NCBI GenBank assembly: GCA_035295125.1
Contig: DATGJP010000120.1
Coordinates: forward strand, 124,001 to 188,000
DNA length: 64,000 bases
Source of the DNA: JAICMB01 sp035295125
Lineage (GTDB): Bacteria > Acidobacteriota > Terriglobia > Bryobacterales > Bryobacteraceae
Direction: 5' to 3'
Both the position numbers and the translations under genes were made by a program. Of this stretch, positions 35,950 to 44,419 are shown piece by piece. The notes beneath the pieces are model-generated. The model was not told the DNA's origin. It worked only from the letters and a program-made list of their open reading frames with translations, and ran no database searches. Position 1 is the first letter of the stretch; each line of letters begins with the position of its first letter.

Positions 35950-37307
35950 GAGTCGCAATCGTTTGGGCCGCTGCCCTCTCGCAGGCTTTGCTGGCCGACA
36001 CCTTGATTCGCAACGTGACCCTGATCGATATGGCGACGGGCAACGAATCCGCTCACCAGTCAGTCCTGATTCACGGCGATCGCATTCGTGCCGTCGGCGC
36101 CAATCTCCGCGCGGGCCCGCATGTCGAGGTGGTCAATGGGGTGGGGAAGTATCTTATTCCCGGCCTCTGGGACATGCATGTCCACCTCTGGTATAAGGAA
36201 AATCAGCTTCCGCAGTACGTCGCGTGGGGGATCACGGGTGTCCGCGACATGGGCAGCGATCTCGCGCAGGTGAAGCGCTGGCGTGCCGAGATGCAGGCCG
36301 GGAAATTCGTTGGACCGCACATCGAGACGTCGGGTCCGCCCGTGGATGGAGGCCCCTCGGATGATCCCAAGCTGCCGATTCTTGTGGTGCAGACGCCCGT
36401 GGAAGCCCGCAACACCTACGACGACCTGGAACAAAAGTACAATGTCGACTTCGTGAAGGTTCTTTCGCGGCTGCCTCGCGACGCCTACTTTGCACTGCTG
36501 GAGCGTGCGCGGAAATGGGGGTTGCAGGTGGCGGGGCACGTGCCTGAATCGGTGACTGTCGACGAGGCCATCGATGCGCGCCAGGACAGCATTGAGCACC
36601 TCACGGGTGTCCTGCTGGCTTGCTCGAGCGACGAGCGCCGCATTCGAAAGGATCGAGCCGATGCGATTGCACACAAGGACCGCGAAGCGGGTTTGGCGGC
36701 GGCACAGCGCGTCTTGGCGACATTCGACGAGAAGAAAGCACAAAAGCTGGTGGAGCGCATGGCTCGCTTTAAGGTTTACGAAGTGCCGACCCTGGTTATG
36801 CTCCGCCGCACGACCTTGCTGAACGCCGAGGCGCTGGTCCACGATCCCCACGTAAAGTCCATCCCGGCTTCGATACGAAAAACCTGGGACGACCCGCGCG
36901 AGCAACTGAAGGAAACCCCCGCGGCCACCCTGGACCTCCTGAAGCGCCAGTACGAGATGGATGCGGCGCTTGTCCGTCGCATGCAGGTGTCCGATGTGCC
37001 GATCATGGCGGGAACAGACACGGGCGACCCGTACACCTTTCCCGGCTACGACCTGCATCGCGAACTGCAACTCCTGGTGGAGGCCGGGCTCACCCCGCTC
37101 GAAGCCTTGCGTGCTGCGACGTTAACTCCCGCCCGGTTTTTGAATGCCGACGAGTCTCTCGGAAGCATCGCGGCGGGTAAGATGGCAGACCTTGTAATTC
37201 TCAACGCGGATCCATTGAAAGACATCCACAATACCGAGAAGATTTCGGCGGTTTTTGCGGCCGGCAAATACTTGTCGCGGGCAAGACTCGACGTCCTTCA
37301 GAAGTAA
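35946..37307 (+). CDS. Secreted metal-dependent amidohydrolase
   Basis: A 453-residue member of the imidazolonepropionase-like amidohydrolases with a short signal peptide (VAIVWAAALSQALLA). The metal-binding HxH is His78/His80 in LIPGLWDMHVHLW; further ligands follow in VAGHVPESV and SIEHLTG, and the catalytic Asp in AGTDTGDPYTFPGY. The C-terminus returns to the small beta domain (GSIAAGKMADLVILNADPLKDI). Members cleave cyclic amides, dipeptides or related C-N bonds; substrate cannot be told. It overlaps cinA by 4 nt and is the last gene of the run that begins with DUF423. Confidence 0.88.
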   Translation: MRVAIVWAAALSQALLADTLIRNVTLIDMATGNESAHQSVLIHGDRIRAVGANLRAGPHVEVVNGVGKYLIPGLWDMHVHLWYKENQLPQYVAWGITGVRDMGSDLAQVKRWRAEMQAGKFVGPHIETSGPPVDGGPSDDPKLPILVVQTPVEARNTYDDLEQKYNVDFVKVLSRLPRDAYFALLERARKWGLQVAGHVPESVTVDEAIDARQDSIEHLTGVLLACSSDERRIRKDRADAIAHKDREAGLAAAQRVLATFDEKKAQKLVERMARFKVYEVPTLVMLRRTTLLNAEALVHDPHVKSIPASIRKTWDDPREQLKETPAATLDLLKRQYEMDAALVRRMQVSDVPIMAGTDTGDPYTFPGYDLHRELQLLVEAGLTPLEALRAATLTPARFLNADESLGSIAAGKMADLVILNADPLKDIHNTEKISAVFAAGKYLSRARLDVLQK

Positions 37308-37377
37308 CCAGGACATAGCGGAAGGACTTAGTTATCCATCCGAATCCTGCGGTACTTAACGTTAGACTGGTTAATAG

Positions 37378-39207
37378 ATGAACACATCGCGACGCCATTT
37401 CGTCACTGGCTCTCTCGCATTGCTGGGTGCGTCGAGATTCGCTGCCGCCGCGAAGACCGGCACATTCTCCCAACACGACCCGCAGGTACGCAAACTCCTC
37501 GCGCAGATGACGCTTGAAGAGAAGATCGGCCAGATGACGCAGCCCGATCAGTTATACCTCAGAAGCCTCGATGACATCGATAAATATCATCTTGGCTCGT
37601 TATTAAACGGTGGTGATTCTGACCCAAAATCCGGCAACGATCTGATTTCCTGGACCGACCTTTACGACAACTACCAGTCCCGCACGCTGAAGACGCGGCT
37701 GCGCATTCCGCTGATCTACGGCGTGGACGCGGTCCACGGGCATAACAACATCATCGACGCCACCATCTTTCCCCACAACATAGGACTGGGATGCACGCGG
37801 AACGCAAAGCTCGTTGAAGAAGCATCGCGCGTCACGGCGGAGGAGGTTCGCGCTACCGGGATCAACTGGGCATTCTCTCCATGCGTGACCGTGCCGCAGG
37901 ATATCCGCTGGGGCCGGACGTACGAGGGCTACAGCGAATCGCCGGACGTCGTCAAGGTGCTGGGAGCGGCGGCGGTCCGCGGGCTGCAGAATCGAGGGCT
38001 GGACAATCCCCTGGCCGTGGCTGGCTGTTCCAAGCATTACGCCGCGGACGGCGGCACAGCGTTCGGTACGGGACACCCGAAGAGGAGAGGTTCCGAAGAG
38101 CGCTTTCCGCTCGACCAGGGCGACGCCCGTATCGACGAGGCCACGATGCGTGCAGTGCATCTACCCGGATACGTGACGACGATCGAGGCGGGAGTCGCCA
38201 CCATCATGCCCTCCTATAGCAGTTGGAATGGCATAAAGTGCTCGGGGAACCGCAAACTGCTCACTGACATCCTGAAGGACGAATTTGGGTTCGAGGGCTT
38301 CCTGATCTCCGACTACGGCGCTCTGAACGATCTCCCCGGTGAGTATGACCAGCAGATTGAGCTTTCGATCAACGCCGGAATGGACATGGTGATGGTGCCC
38401 GACCGCTACCCGGTGTTTTACAACACGCTGTTGGGATTGGTGAGCAAAGGTCGAGTTTCCATGTCGCGCATCGATGATGCCGTAACCCGCATCCTACGTG
38501 TGAAGTTCGCCATGGGATTGATGAACCCCAAGCGATCGCCGCTGGCAGATCGAAGCCTGCACAAGAACTTCGGGTCGGCCGAGCATCGAGCCGTCGCGCG
38601 GCAAAGCGTCCGCGAGTCGCTTGTGTTGCTGAAGAACGACAATAACGTCCTGCCGCTCAAGAAGAACGCGACACGTATCCATATCGCGGGCAAAAACGCC
38701 GACGACATCGGCAACCAGTGCGGTGGCTGGACCATCTATTGGCAGGGCAAGAGCGGCCCACTCATGAAGGGCACGACGATTCTGGGTGGAATCCGGAACG
38801 TAGCATCAGCGCCAGGCCAGGTGACCTACTCGGAACATGGCACCGCGGCCCAAGGCTCGACCGTGGCCATCGCGGTGGTCGGCGAAACTCCGTATGCCGA
38901 GTCGAATGGTGACCGGACGGACCTGCATCTCGGCCCCGAAGATGTCGAAGTCATCGAGAACCTCAAGGCGGCGGGCGTTCCTGTGGTGGCCGTCATTGTA
39001 TCGGGGCGGCCGCTCGTCATTGACGAGATCCTCGGTAAAGCCGACGCGATTGTCGCGGCCTGGCTGCCCGGTACGGAGGGCCATGGGGTCGCGGACGTTC
39101 TGTTCGGCGATTACAATCCCAGCGGCAAGCTGTCCTTCACATGGCCTCGCGGTGACATCGACGGACGGGCCCTGTTTCCGTTCGGCCACGGCCTGAACTA
39201 TTCTTAA
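37378..39207 (+). CDS. Glycoside hydrolase family 3, beta-glucosidase type
   Basis: A 609-residue exported glycosidase. A twin-arginine-like signal (SRRHFVTGSLALLGASRFAAA) precedes the GH3 TIM-barrel with LEEKIGQMTQ, the KHYAADGG substrate loop and the nucleophile Asp312 in LISDYGALNDLP. The C-terminal alpha/beta sandwich has VLLKNDNNVLPLKK and CGGWTIYWQGKSG, ending FPFGHGLNYS. The length and end match the plant-like exo-glucanase branch, which lacks the fibronectin-like third domain. It likely releases glucose from beta-glucans outside or in the periplasm. It starts 70 bp after the amidohydrolase and may have its own promoter. Confidence 0.92.
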   Translation: MNTSRRHFVTGSLALLGASRFAAAAKTGTFSQHDPQVRKLLAQMTLEEKIGQMTQPDQLYLRSLDDIDKYHLGSLLNGGDSDPKSGNDLISWTDLYDNYQSRTLKTRLRIPLIYGVDAVHGHNNIIDATIFPHNIGLGCTRNAKLVEEASRVTAEEVRATGINWAFSPCVTVPQDIRWGRTYEGYSESPDVVKVLGAAAVRGLQNRGLDNPLAVAGCSKHYAADGGTAFGTGHPKRRGSEERFPLDQGDARIDEATMRAVHLPGYVTTIEAGVATIMPSYSSWNGIKCSGNRKLLTDILKDEFGFEGFLISDYGALNDLPGEYDQQIELSINAGMDMVMVPDRYPVFYNTLLGLVSKGRVSMSRIDDAVTRILRVKFAMGLMNPKRSPLADRSLHKNFGSAEHRAVARQSVRESLVLLKNDNNVLPLKKNATRIHIAGKNADDIGNQCGGWTIYWQGKSGPLMKGTTILGGIRNVASAPGQVTYSEHGTAAQGSTVAIAVVGETPYAESNGDRTDLHLGPEDVEVIENLKAAGVPVVAVIVSGRPLVIDEILGKADAIVAAWLPGTEGHGVADVLFGDYNPSGKLSFTWPRGDIDGRALFPFGHGLNYS

Positions 39208-39415
39208 GTCGATTGGACCCCGATACCGCGATTGGCGGCCCTCAGGACCGTTTCCCCTATGTTCGAGGCGGTCGAGCGTCTCTCGAACGAAGCGCACGGC
39301 CGCGTCAATGCAATCTACCGGAAACCTGTCTATTGCTGCATTCGTGTGAAATTCAGGTCCGATAACGAGACGGCCAAGGACTGGGCCCAGGGGCTTTCTT
39401 TGCGGCTATGGCTGA

Positions 39416-40618
39416 TTAATCCGTGCTCTCGGCCGCGCGGCTCCGGATCAGCATATGAAAGCCCGGCTTCAGGTTAAGCTTGCTGCCCGGAATATTCAAA
39501 GTGCCATAGTCTGACGGCCCGTTCTTTCGGAATCCGAGCTGCCAGCGAAATTCCCGGAGCCCGAGGTTTGCGAACAGGGCATTCTGGCGGCCTTCGAGCG
39601 TCGCATGGCCGGCGGACGAATCGACGTCAGTGAAAGCAATACCGACATGATAGGATCCGTCGTCACGGTGCAGACGCGTGATGTAGCCCGTCAGAATCGC
39701 GCCCTTCGCCAGAAACTTCGTCTTTTTCACAAGCCGTGCCGTCACGGCATCGCCCACCGCTGAGTCGCCCGTGATGCGCGTTACAAGCGCCACGTCCATG
39801 TCGAAGTCAGCGGGTAGTTCAATCTCCGGAACCGGAACCGGCGGCGCGGGCGCGACCTTTTCATCCGGAATCACAAACGATAGGGATGATGCTCCCGAAT
39901 ACTGACGGCAGGTGTCGAAGCGCGTCTCGTTCCGGCTCTCGAATCCGGAAGATTCCGCCAGCATCAATTCGGAGCTTCGCGGCAGCACAAAGCTCGATCC
40001 ACCGATGTCGACAGGTGCATACTCCAGATCATGGTTAGCGGACGATAGTCCCAGTTCATCGGGAATTTCGTCGGCGTGGACCTCCAGGCGTATTAAATCG
40101 TAGGTTTCGGCGTTTGCCCAAAGCGAACCGTGATATCCGACCACCGCGTCATTCGGATCGACATGCAGATGATAGCCGCTGGCCGAGGCGGGCACCCGGT
40201 AACTAAACCGCTCACACTTGACGCCGCCCTGGACCGCCGCGCCCTGGTAGCTGAATTCGACGTCCGGAGTGAGAAAAACACCCTTCGCAAAAAGCCCGAA
40301 GCTTCCATTTGCCAGTGCGCCGCTGCCGCTGACGAGCCGCCGGGGATCGGTCTCGGAGATCCGCTTGGCTCCGCGCCAACCGAACATCTCTTTCCCTTCC
40401 ACAAAGGCGACCTCGAGGTGCAGCCGGTCGAGCAACTCAAAATGCCGGGAGGATTTGCGGCGTTGCAATCGGGTGACGCTTTCAGCGCACGTGTAATTCG
40501 GAAGGCTCAGCAGGTTTTCAGCGACCCGCGCCTTGATCCTATCCAGGATAGGGTTATCCGGAGCGCTCGCGGCGGCACACACACAAGCTGCCGCCAGGCA
40601 GACTGCTATACAACGCAT
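39416..40618 (-). CDS. Secreted protein of unknown function
   Basis: A 400-residue exported protein. From the ATG at 40618 it starts with a signal peptide (RCIAVCLAAACVCAAASA), followed by NLLSLPNYTCAESVTRLQRR, a pattern I associate with secreted acidobacterial proteins of unknown role, a beta-rich middle, and a C-terminal half with VTRITGDSAVGDAVTARLVKK that resembles the repeating structure of outer-membrane or pilus-associated accessory domains. I do not recognise the family. A longer form starting at 40729 is rejected since it would overlap the divergent CDGSH gene. Only 42 bp separate the two divergent start codons. Confidence 0.65.
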   Translation of the reverse strand: MRCIAVCLAAACVCAAASAPDNPILDRIKARVAENLLSLPNYTCAESVTRLQRRKSSRHFELLDRLHLEVAFVEGKEMFGWRGAKRISETDPRRLVSGSGALANGSFGLFAKGVFLTPDVEFSYQGAAVQGGVKCERFSYRVPASASGYHLHVDPNDAVVGYHGSLWANAETYDLIRLEVHADEIPDELGLSSANHDLEYAPVDIGGSSFVLPRSSELMLAESSGFESRNETRFDTCRQYSGASSLSFVIPDEKVAPAPPVPVPEIELPADFDMDVALVTRITGDSAVGDAVTARLVKKTKFLAKGAILTGYITRLHRDDGSYHVGIAFTDVDSSAGHATLEGRQNALFANLGLREFRWQLGFRKNGPSDYGTLNIPGSKLNLKPGFHMLIRSRAAESTD

Positions 40619-40660
40619 CGGTGTATTCGTTATATATCGTTTCCTGCTAGGATCGCAAGT

Positions 40661-40894
40661 ATGCCTGGAGCAAAAGTAACCGTAGCTAACAACGGTCCAA
40701 TTCGAATTGAGGGTGAATTTACACTGCATGATGCGGCGGGAGGAGAGTACGGGCTGGCGGGCCGTACCGTTATCTCATTGTGCCGTTGCGGGTTTTCCGA
40801 GAACAAGCCGTTCTGCGATGGTCATCACGGCGTGCAGGGCTTTGAATCGCTTTGTCAGGCCCGTGAATTGCCTCCTCCAAAGCCAAAAATTTAA
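40661..40894 (+). CDS. CDGSH-type iron-sulfur protein
   Basis: A 77-residue protein with one complete CDGSH motif: Cys41, Cys43, Cys52 and His56 in LCRCGFSENKPFCDGHH. This coordinates a redox-active 2Fe-2S cluster with a single histidine ligand, as in mitoNEET-family proteins. No membrane segment. It begins a three-gene run with a methyltransferase (3 nt downstream) and a GT-C membrane protein. The role of bacterial CDGSH proteins is generally in iron-sulfur or redox handling; its link to the neighbours is unknown. Confidence 0.9.
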   Translation: MPGAKVTVANNGPIRIEGEFTLHDAAGGEYGLAGRTVISLCRCGFSENKPFCDGHHGVQGFESLCQARELPPPKPKI

Positions 40895-40897
40895 TTC

Positions 40898-42316
40898 GTG
40901 CCCGAATCTCCTTCCTCAAAGAGTCCCCAAAAAACTGATTTCGTCCTTCAGATGCGCGCGGAGTGGAATGCCCGCGCGCGCCAGGACGCTCGCTTCTACG
41001 CTGCTTTTGCGCGGAGGAATCAGACGGATGAGGAGTTCATCGCAAGCGCGGCGGATACCCTGCCGACGCTCGAAAAGGAGTTTCGGCGTCTGCCGGGCAC
41101 GCAGCGCGCGCTCGAGATCGGTTGTGGTCCGGGCCGGCTCATGGTACCAATGAGCCGTCATTTCGCGGAGATACACGGCGTGGACATCTCCGAGGAGATG
41201 GTGGCTCTCGCAAGCGACCGTTTAAAAAACATTCCTCATGCTCATGTGCGCGTCGGTTCGGGCTCCGACCTGGCGGACTTCCCGGACGACTTCTGCGATT
41301 TCGTGTATTCTTACACGGTGTTTCAGCACATTCCCAGTCGCGACGTAGTGCTCAACTACTTGCGAGAATCGCGGCGAGTGCTGCGGTCCGGCGGGATTCT
41401 GTGTTGTCAGCTTCGCGGCACTCCACCCCTCGACACCGAAATGCAGAGGGAAACCGAAACATGGACAGGGTGCTACTTCTATGCCGGCGAGATGTTTGCC
41501 TTTGCCGAAGACCATGACTTTCAACTGGTGGCGATCTCAGGCATCGATACGCAGTACATGTGGACCACCTGGCGCAAACCCGGCCCCCCGCTAAACGAAG
41601 AGTTCTCGCGCCTGGTTCTGAAGGATGTGACAATCTCCTCGGGCAGTGAGCATCGTGTGCCGAATCGCGGCCAGGATGCCTGTGTCAGCCTGTGGATCGA
41701 AGGTTTGCCATCGCATTGCCACCTCGGAAACCTGGAAGTCTGGTTCGGCGAAATGAGGACCCAAGGCTGCTACCTGTCTCCAATCACGGAAACGGGAGGC
41801 TGCCAACTGAATGCCCGCGTGCCCCCGAGCATCGCGCCCGGAACCGTTCTGGTCGGGATAAAGGTGTTACACAGCTTCAGATTCTCCGCGCCTCCCGAAG
41901 AGTCTGACATTGTGGAAGGATGCACAGGCGAAACCGCCTGCGCCACCTTGGGATTGCGGCGAGGCAGCGTGGTGGAGCAGGCGGTTCCGCCTGCCCGCTG
42001 CCCAATCGAAGTGTACGATCTGGAATTGACGCCTTCCGTAGTAACCATCACCGACGCAATCGAAATCGGATCCAAGTTTCGGATCGAGACGGGCGGCCTG
42101 AAAGTAACGCTGGAGGGAATAGCGGAGCCACACGAAGTCTCCTTCCATCTACGCGGCCGAATCGCGGAAATCGTCCAGGTGGAGTGCAAAGACCCGATCC
42201 TGTCGAAATACGAATACTCCTTTTATCTTCCGCATCGAACGCCGAAGGGCCCGCTGGACATCTCGATTCGTGTCTCCGGCCGCGACCTTCCGCCGGCTCG
42301 AGTCGAGGTGGTCTGA
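40898..42316 (+). CDS. SAM-dependent methyltransferase with C-terminal beta domain
   Basis: A 472-residue protein from a GTG start. The first ~230 residues are a class I methyltransferase: ALEIGCGPGRLMVPMSRHFAEIHGVDIS (motif I), DFVYSYTVFQHIPSRDVVLNYL and RRVLRSGGILCCQLRG. The C-terminal half (~250-472) is beta-rich with LEVWFGEMRTQGCYLSPITETGG and an IPT-like stretch. Between these beta segments the coding sequence contains two inverted palindromic elements (41922-41994) that are read in frame as a Cys-rich linker. The downstream gene overlaps by 1 nt (TGATG). Likely modifies a glycan or lipid made with its membrane neighbour; substrate unknown. Confidence 0.8.
   Translation: MPESPSSKSPQKTDFVLQMRAEWNARARQDARFYAAFARRNQTDEEFIASAADTLPTLEKEFRRLPGTQRALEIGCGPGRLMVPMSRHFAEIHGVDISEEMVALASDRLKNIPHAHVRVGSGSDLADFPDDFCDFVYSYTVFQHIPSRDVVLNYLRESRRVLRSGGILCCQLRGTPPLDTEMQRETETWTGCYFYAGEMFAFAEDHDFQLVAISGIDTQYMWTTWRKPGPPLNEEFSRLVLKDVTISSGSEHRVPNRGQDACVSLWIEGLPSHCHLGNLEVWFGEMRTQGCYLSPITETGGCQLNARVPPSIAPGTVLVGIKVLHSFRFSAPPEESDIVEGCTGETACATLGLRRGSVVEQAVPPARCPIEVYDLELTPSVVTITDAIEIGSKFRIETGGLKVTLEGIAEPHEVSFHLRGRIAEIVQVECKDPILSKYEYSFYLPHRTPKGPLDISIRVSGRDLPPARVEVV
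41922..41994. repeat. Inverted pair of palindromic elements inside the methyltransferase gene
   Basis: Element A: arms GCACAGGCG (41922-41930) and CGCCTGCGC (41935-41943) around AAAC, followed by CACC. Element B, reversed: GCAGGCG (41977-41983) and CGCCTGC (41988-41994) around GTTC, preceded by GTGG. Both resemble the element inside rimO at 32004-32025. Confidence 0.65.
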
Positions 42317-44292
42317 TGACGCCGCGGAGGCGGTCATTACTCGACAGTTTCATATTGCTGGCCCTGGGCTTCGCGCTCATCCAGCCATTGTTCAATCTGG
42401 AATACCTCAACAATTGGGCGTCGATTGAGAGCACCTTCATCGCCCAAGGGCGTATGCTGCGCGAGCATTTGCCGCACACGTCCTGGCAGCCCTTATGGTA
42501 TTGCGGCACGCGGTTCGATTACATCTATCCACCCGCGTTGCCCTACGGCACAGCGCTCCTCTCTTTGGCAACGGGGCGATCGACAGCGCGCGCTTACCAC
42601 CTGTACACGGCGTCCCTGTATGTGCTCGGAATCGTAGGGGTGTATTGGCTAGCCTTCGCCGGCAGCCGTTCGCGCTTGCAGGCGTGGATCGCATCGCTCG
42701 GCGTCGCGCTGTTCTCCCCCTCGCTGGTCCTAATGAAAGCGCTGCACAACGACAGCCCGGATTGGGTGCCACAGCGGCTGCACGTTCTGATGAGTTACGG
42801 AGAAGGGCCTCATATCTCGGCGCTCGCGATCCTCGGGTTTGCGCTGGCCGCGTGCTTCGTTGCACTACGGGAATGGCGGCCACCCACCTTCGTTCTTGCC
42901 GGGTTTCTCTGCGCCGCAGTGGTCTCGAACAACTTCTACGGCGCAACGGCGCTCGCCATCTGCTTCCCGTTGATGGCCTGGGCCATTTGGCTGGATGTTC
43001 GTGGGCGCGATGTGTGGCTGCGAGCCGCTGGAATCGCAGTCGTGGCTTATGGGCTATGCGCTTTTTGGCTGACGCCATCGTACATCCGGATCACGACGCT
43101 GAACCTTCGCTGGGTTGCCGAACCGCGCTCCTCCTGGTCCCTGCCGTTCGTCCTGGTTTGCCTCGGAGCATTTGGGTACTTGAGCTTCCGTTTTGCCAAA
43201 GATCGTCGAAACGTCGCGTGGCCGGTTTTCCTGGCGGGCTCGGTCGCGTTCTTCGCCATTTACGTTCTGTCGAGTTATTACCTGCATTTCGTCATCACCG
43301 GGAATGCCATGCGCCTGGCTCCCGAACTCGACCTCGCGATCCTGTTGCTGCTGGCGTACGCGGCGACGACGTTGCGCTGGCCAATTCGCGCGATCGCGGC
43401 CATCGTCCTTATCGCAGCATGCTATCCGGCGATCCACTACGTCCGGCACGCCTGGTCTGTATTCCCGCGTATCAGTTGGCAGGCGGTGCAGCAGCGCTGC
43501 GAGTACCGGGTGACGAAATGGGTCCATGAGAACCTGCCGAATTCCCGCGCAATGCCGCCCGGTTCCATCCGATTCTGGTACGACACGTGGTTTGACAACT
43601 CGCAGATGTACGGCGGTTCCGACCAGGGATTATTGAACCAGATCCTTCCCGGGGCCGCCTGGGTGTCATTACATATGGACAAACCGGACGTCATTATCGC
43701 ACTGCTCGATGCGCTGGGCGTCGACGCTTACATCGTCGCGGACAAGACCTCCGAGGAGGTGTACCATGACGTCTCGTTTCCCGATAAGTTTCGAGGCGCG
43801 ATGCCCGTGCTCTTTGACGATCACCAGGGGAACGTCGTGTACCGGGTCCCAAGAAGCGCGCCTGGCATCGCACGTATTGTTGACCCTGTTCTGTTGAGTT
43901 CGATGGCGATCCCGCACGCCGACGATCTTGACACGCTGCGACGTTATGACGCCGCGATTGAGAACGGGGGAGCGAAAGTTGTCCAGCCCAGCCCCGAAGT
44001 ATTCGACATCACCGCAAACATTTCAGCCGGCCAGGCATTGCTTTTGCAGGAAAGCTTCGATCCGGCATGGCACGCGTATGCCGGCGGAAAGCCTCTCGCG
44101 ATTCGCAGGGACCCGTTGGATTTCATGCTGGTCGACGTGCCGCAAGGCGCGCAGACGATCCACTTCCAGTTTGAGACTCCGCTGGAAAACTGGTTCGGGT
44201 GGATACTCACGGTCCTAACGTGCGCTGCTTGTCTCGGATTGCTGTTCCTGCGGGCCAGAACCGCCACAGATCATATTCGGGCCGGCCGGTAA
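42316..44292 (+). CDS. GT-C-fold multi-pass membrane protein, putative glycosyltransferase
   Basis: A 658-residue integral membrane protein with about ten helices in the first two thirds (e.g. FILLALGFALIQPLFNL, LYVLGIVGVYWLAFAG, FALAACFVAL, FVLVCLGAFGYLSF, VAFFAIYVLSSYYLHF) and a periplasmic C-terminal part (about 430-635) followed by one last helix. The early loop STFIAQGRMLREHLPHTSWQPLWYCGTRFDYIYPPALPY holds acidic and aromatic residues as in polyprenol-dependent GT-C enzymes and the related 6-pyruvoyl-tetrahydropterin-synthase-related membrane proteins. The ATG overlaps the methyltransferase stop by 1 nt. A role in surface glycan synthesis is inferred. Confidence 0.75.
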   Translation: MTPRRRSLLDSFILLALGFALIQPLFNLEYLNNWASIESTFIAQGRMLREHLPHTSWQPLWYCGTRFDYIYPPALPYGTALLSLATGRSTARAYHLYTASLYVLGIVGVYWLAFAGSRSRLQAWIASLGVALFSPSLVLMKALHNDSPDWVPQRLHVLMSYGEGPHISALAILGFALAACFVALREWRPPTFVLAGFLCAAVVSNNFYGATALAICFPLMAWAIWLDVRGRDVWLRAAGIAVVAYGLCAFWLTPSYIRITTLNLRWVAEPRSSWSLPFVLVCLGAFGYLSFRFAKDRRNVAWPVFLAGSVAFFAIYVLSSYYLHFVITGNAMRLAPELDLAILLLLAYAATTLRWPIRAIAAIVLIAACYPAIHYVRHAWSVFPRISWQAVQQRCEYRVTKWVHENLPNSRAMPPGSIRFWYDTWFDNSQMYGGSDQGLLNQILPGAAWVSLHMDKPDVIIALLDALGVDAYIVADKTSEEVYHDVSFPDKFRGAMPVLFDDHQGNVVYRVPRSAPGIARIVDPVLLSSMAIPHADDLDTLRRYDAAIENGGAKVVQPSPEVFDITANISAGQALLLQESFDPAWHAYAGGKPLAIRRDPLDFMLVDVPQGAQTIHFQFETPLENWFGWILTVLTCAACLGLLFLRARTATDHIRAGR

Positions 44293-44309
44293 TCCAGGCT
44301 TTAAGCCGG

Positions 44310-44356
44310 CGTCGGGTTGTTAACGCGACTGCCGGTCGCGTTCAACAACGCCGACG
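44310..44356. terminator. Long hairpin between convergent genes
   Basis: An inverted repeat with arms GTTGTTAACGCGAC (44316-44329) and GTCGCGTTCAACAAC (44335-44349, one bulged C) around TGCCG. Outer arms CGTCGG (44310-44315) and CCGACG (44351-44356) extend it. It sits between two convergent genes and has no U-tract on either strand; probably a bidirectional transcript end. Confidence 0.5.
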
Positions 44357-44419
44357 AACGCCGGTTGGCAACCTCCAATAAAAACGAAATGGAATGGGGC
44401 CTGAACGCCGCCGTTCCGA

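Noticed and set aside
41920..42315. N-terminal extension of the GT-C membrane protein
   Set aside because: The extension is in a shifted frame of the methyltransferase gene and lacks hydrophobic or family-like content; the ATG at 42316 starts right at the first helix.
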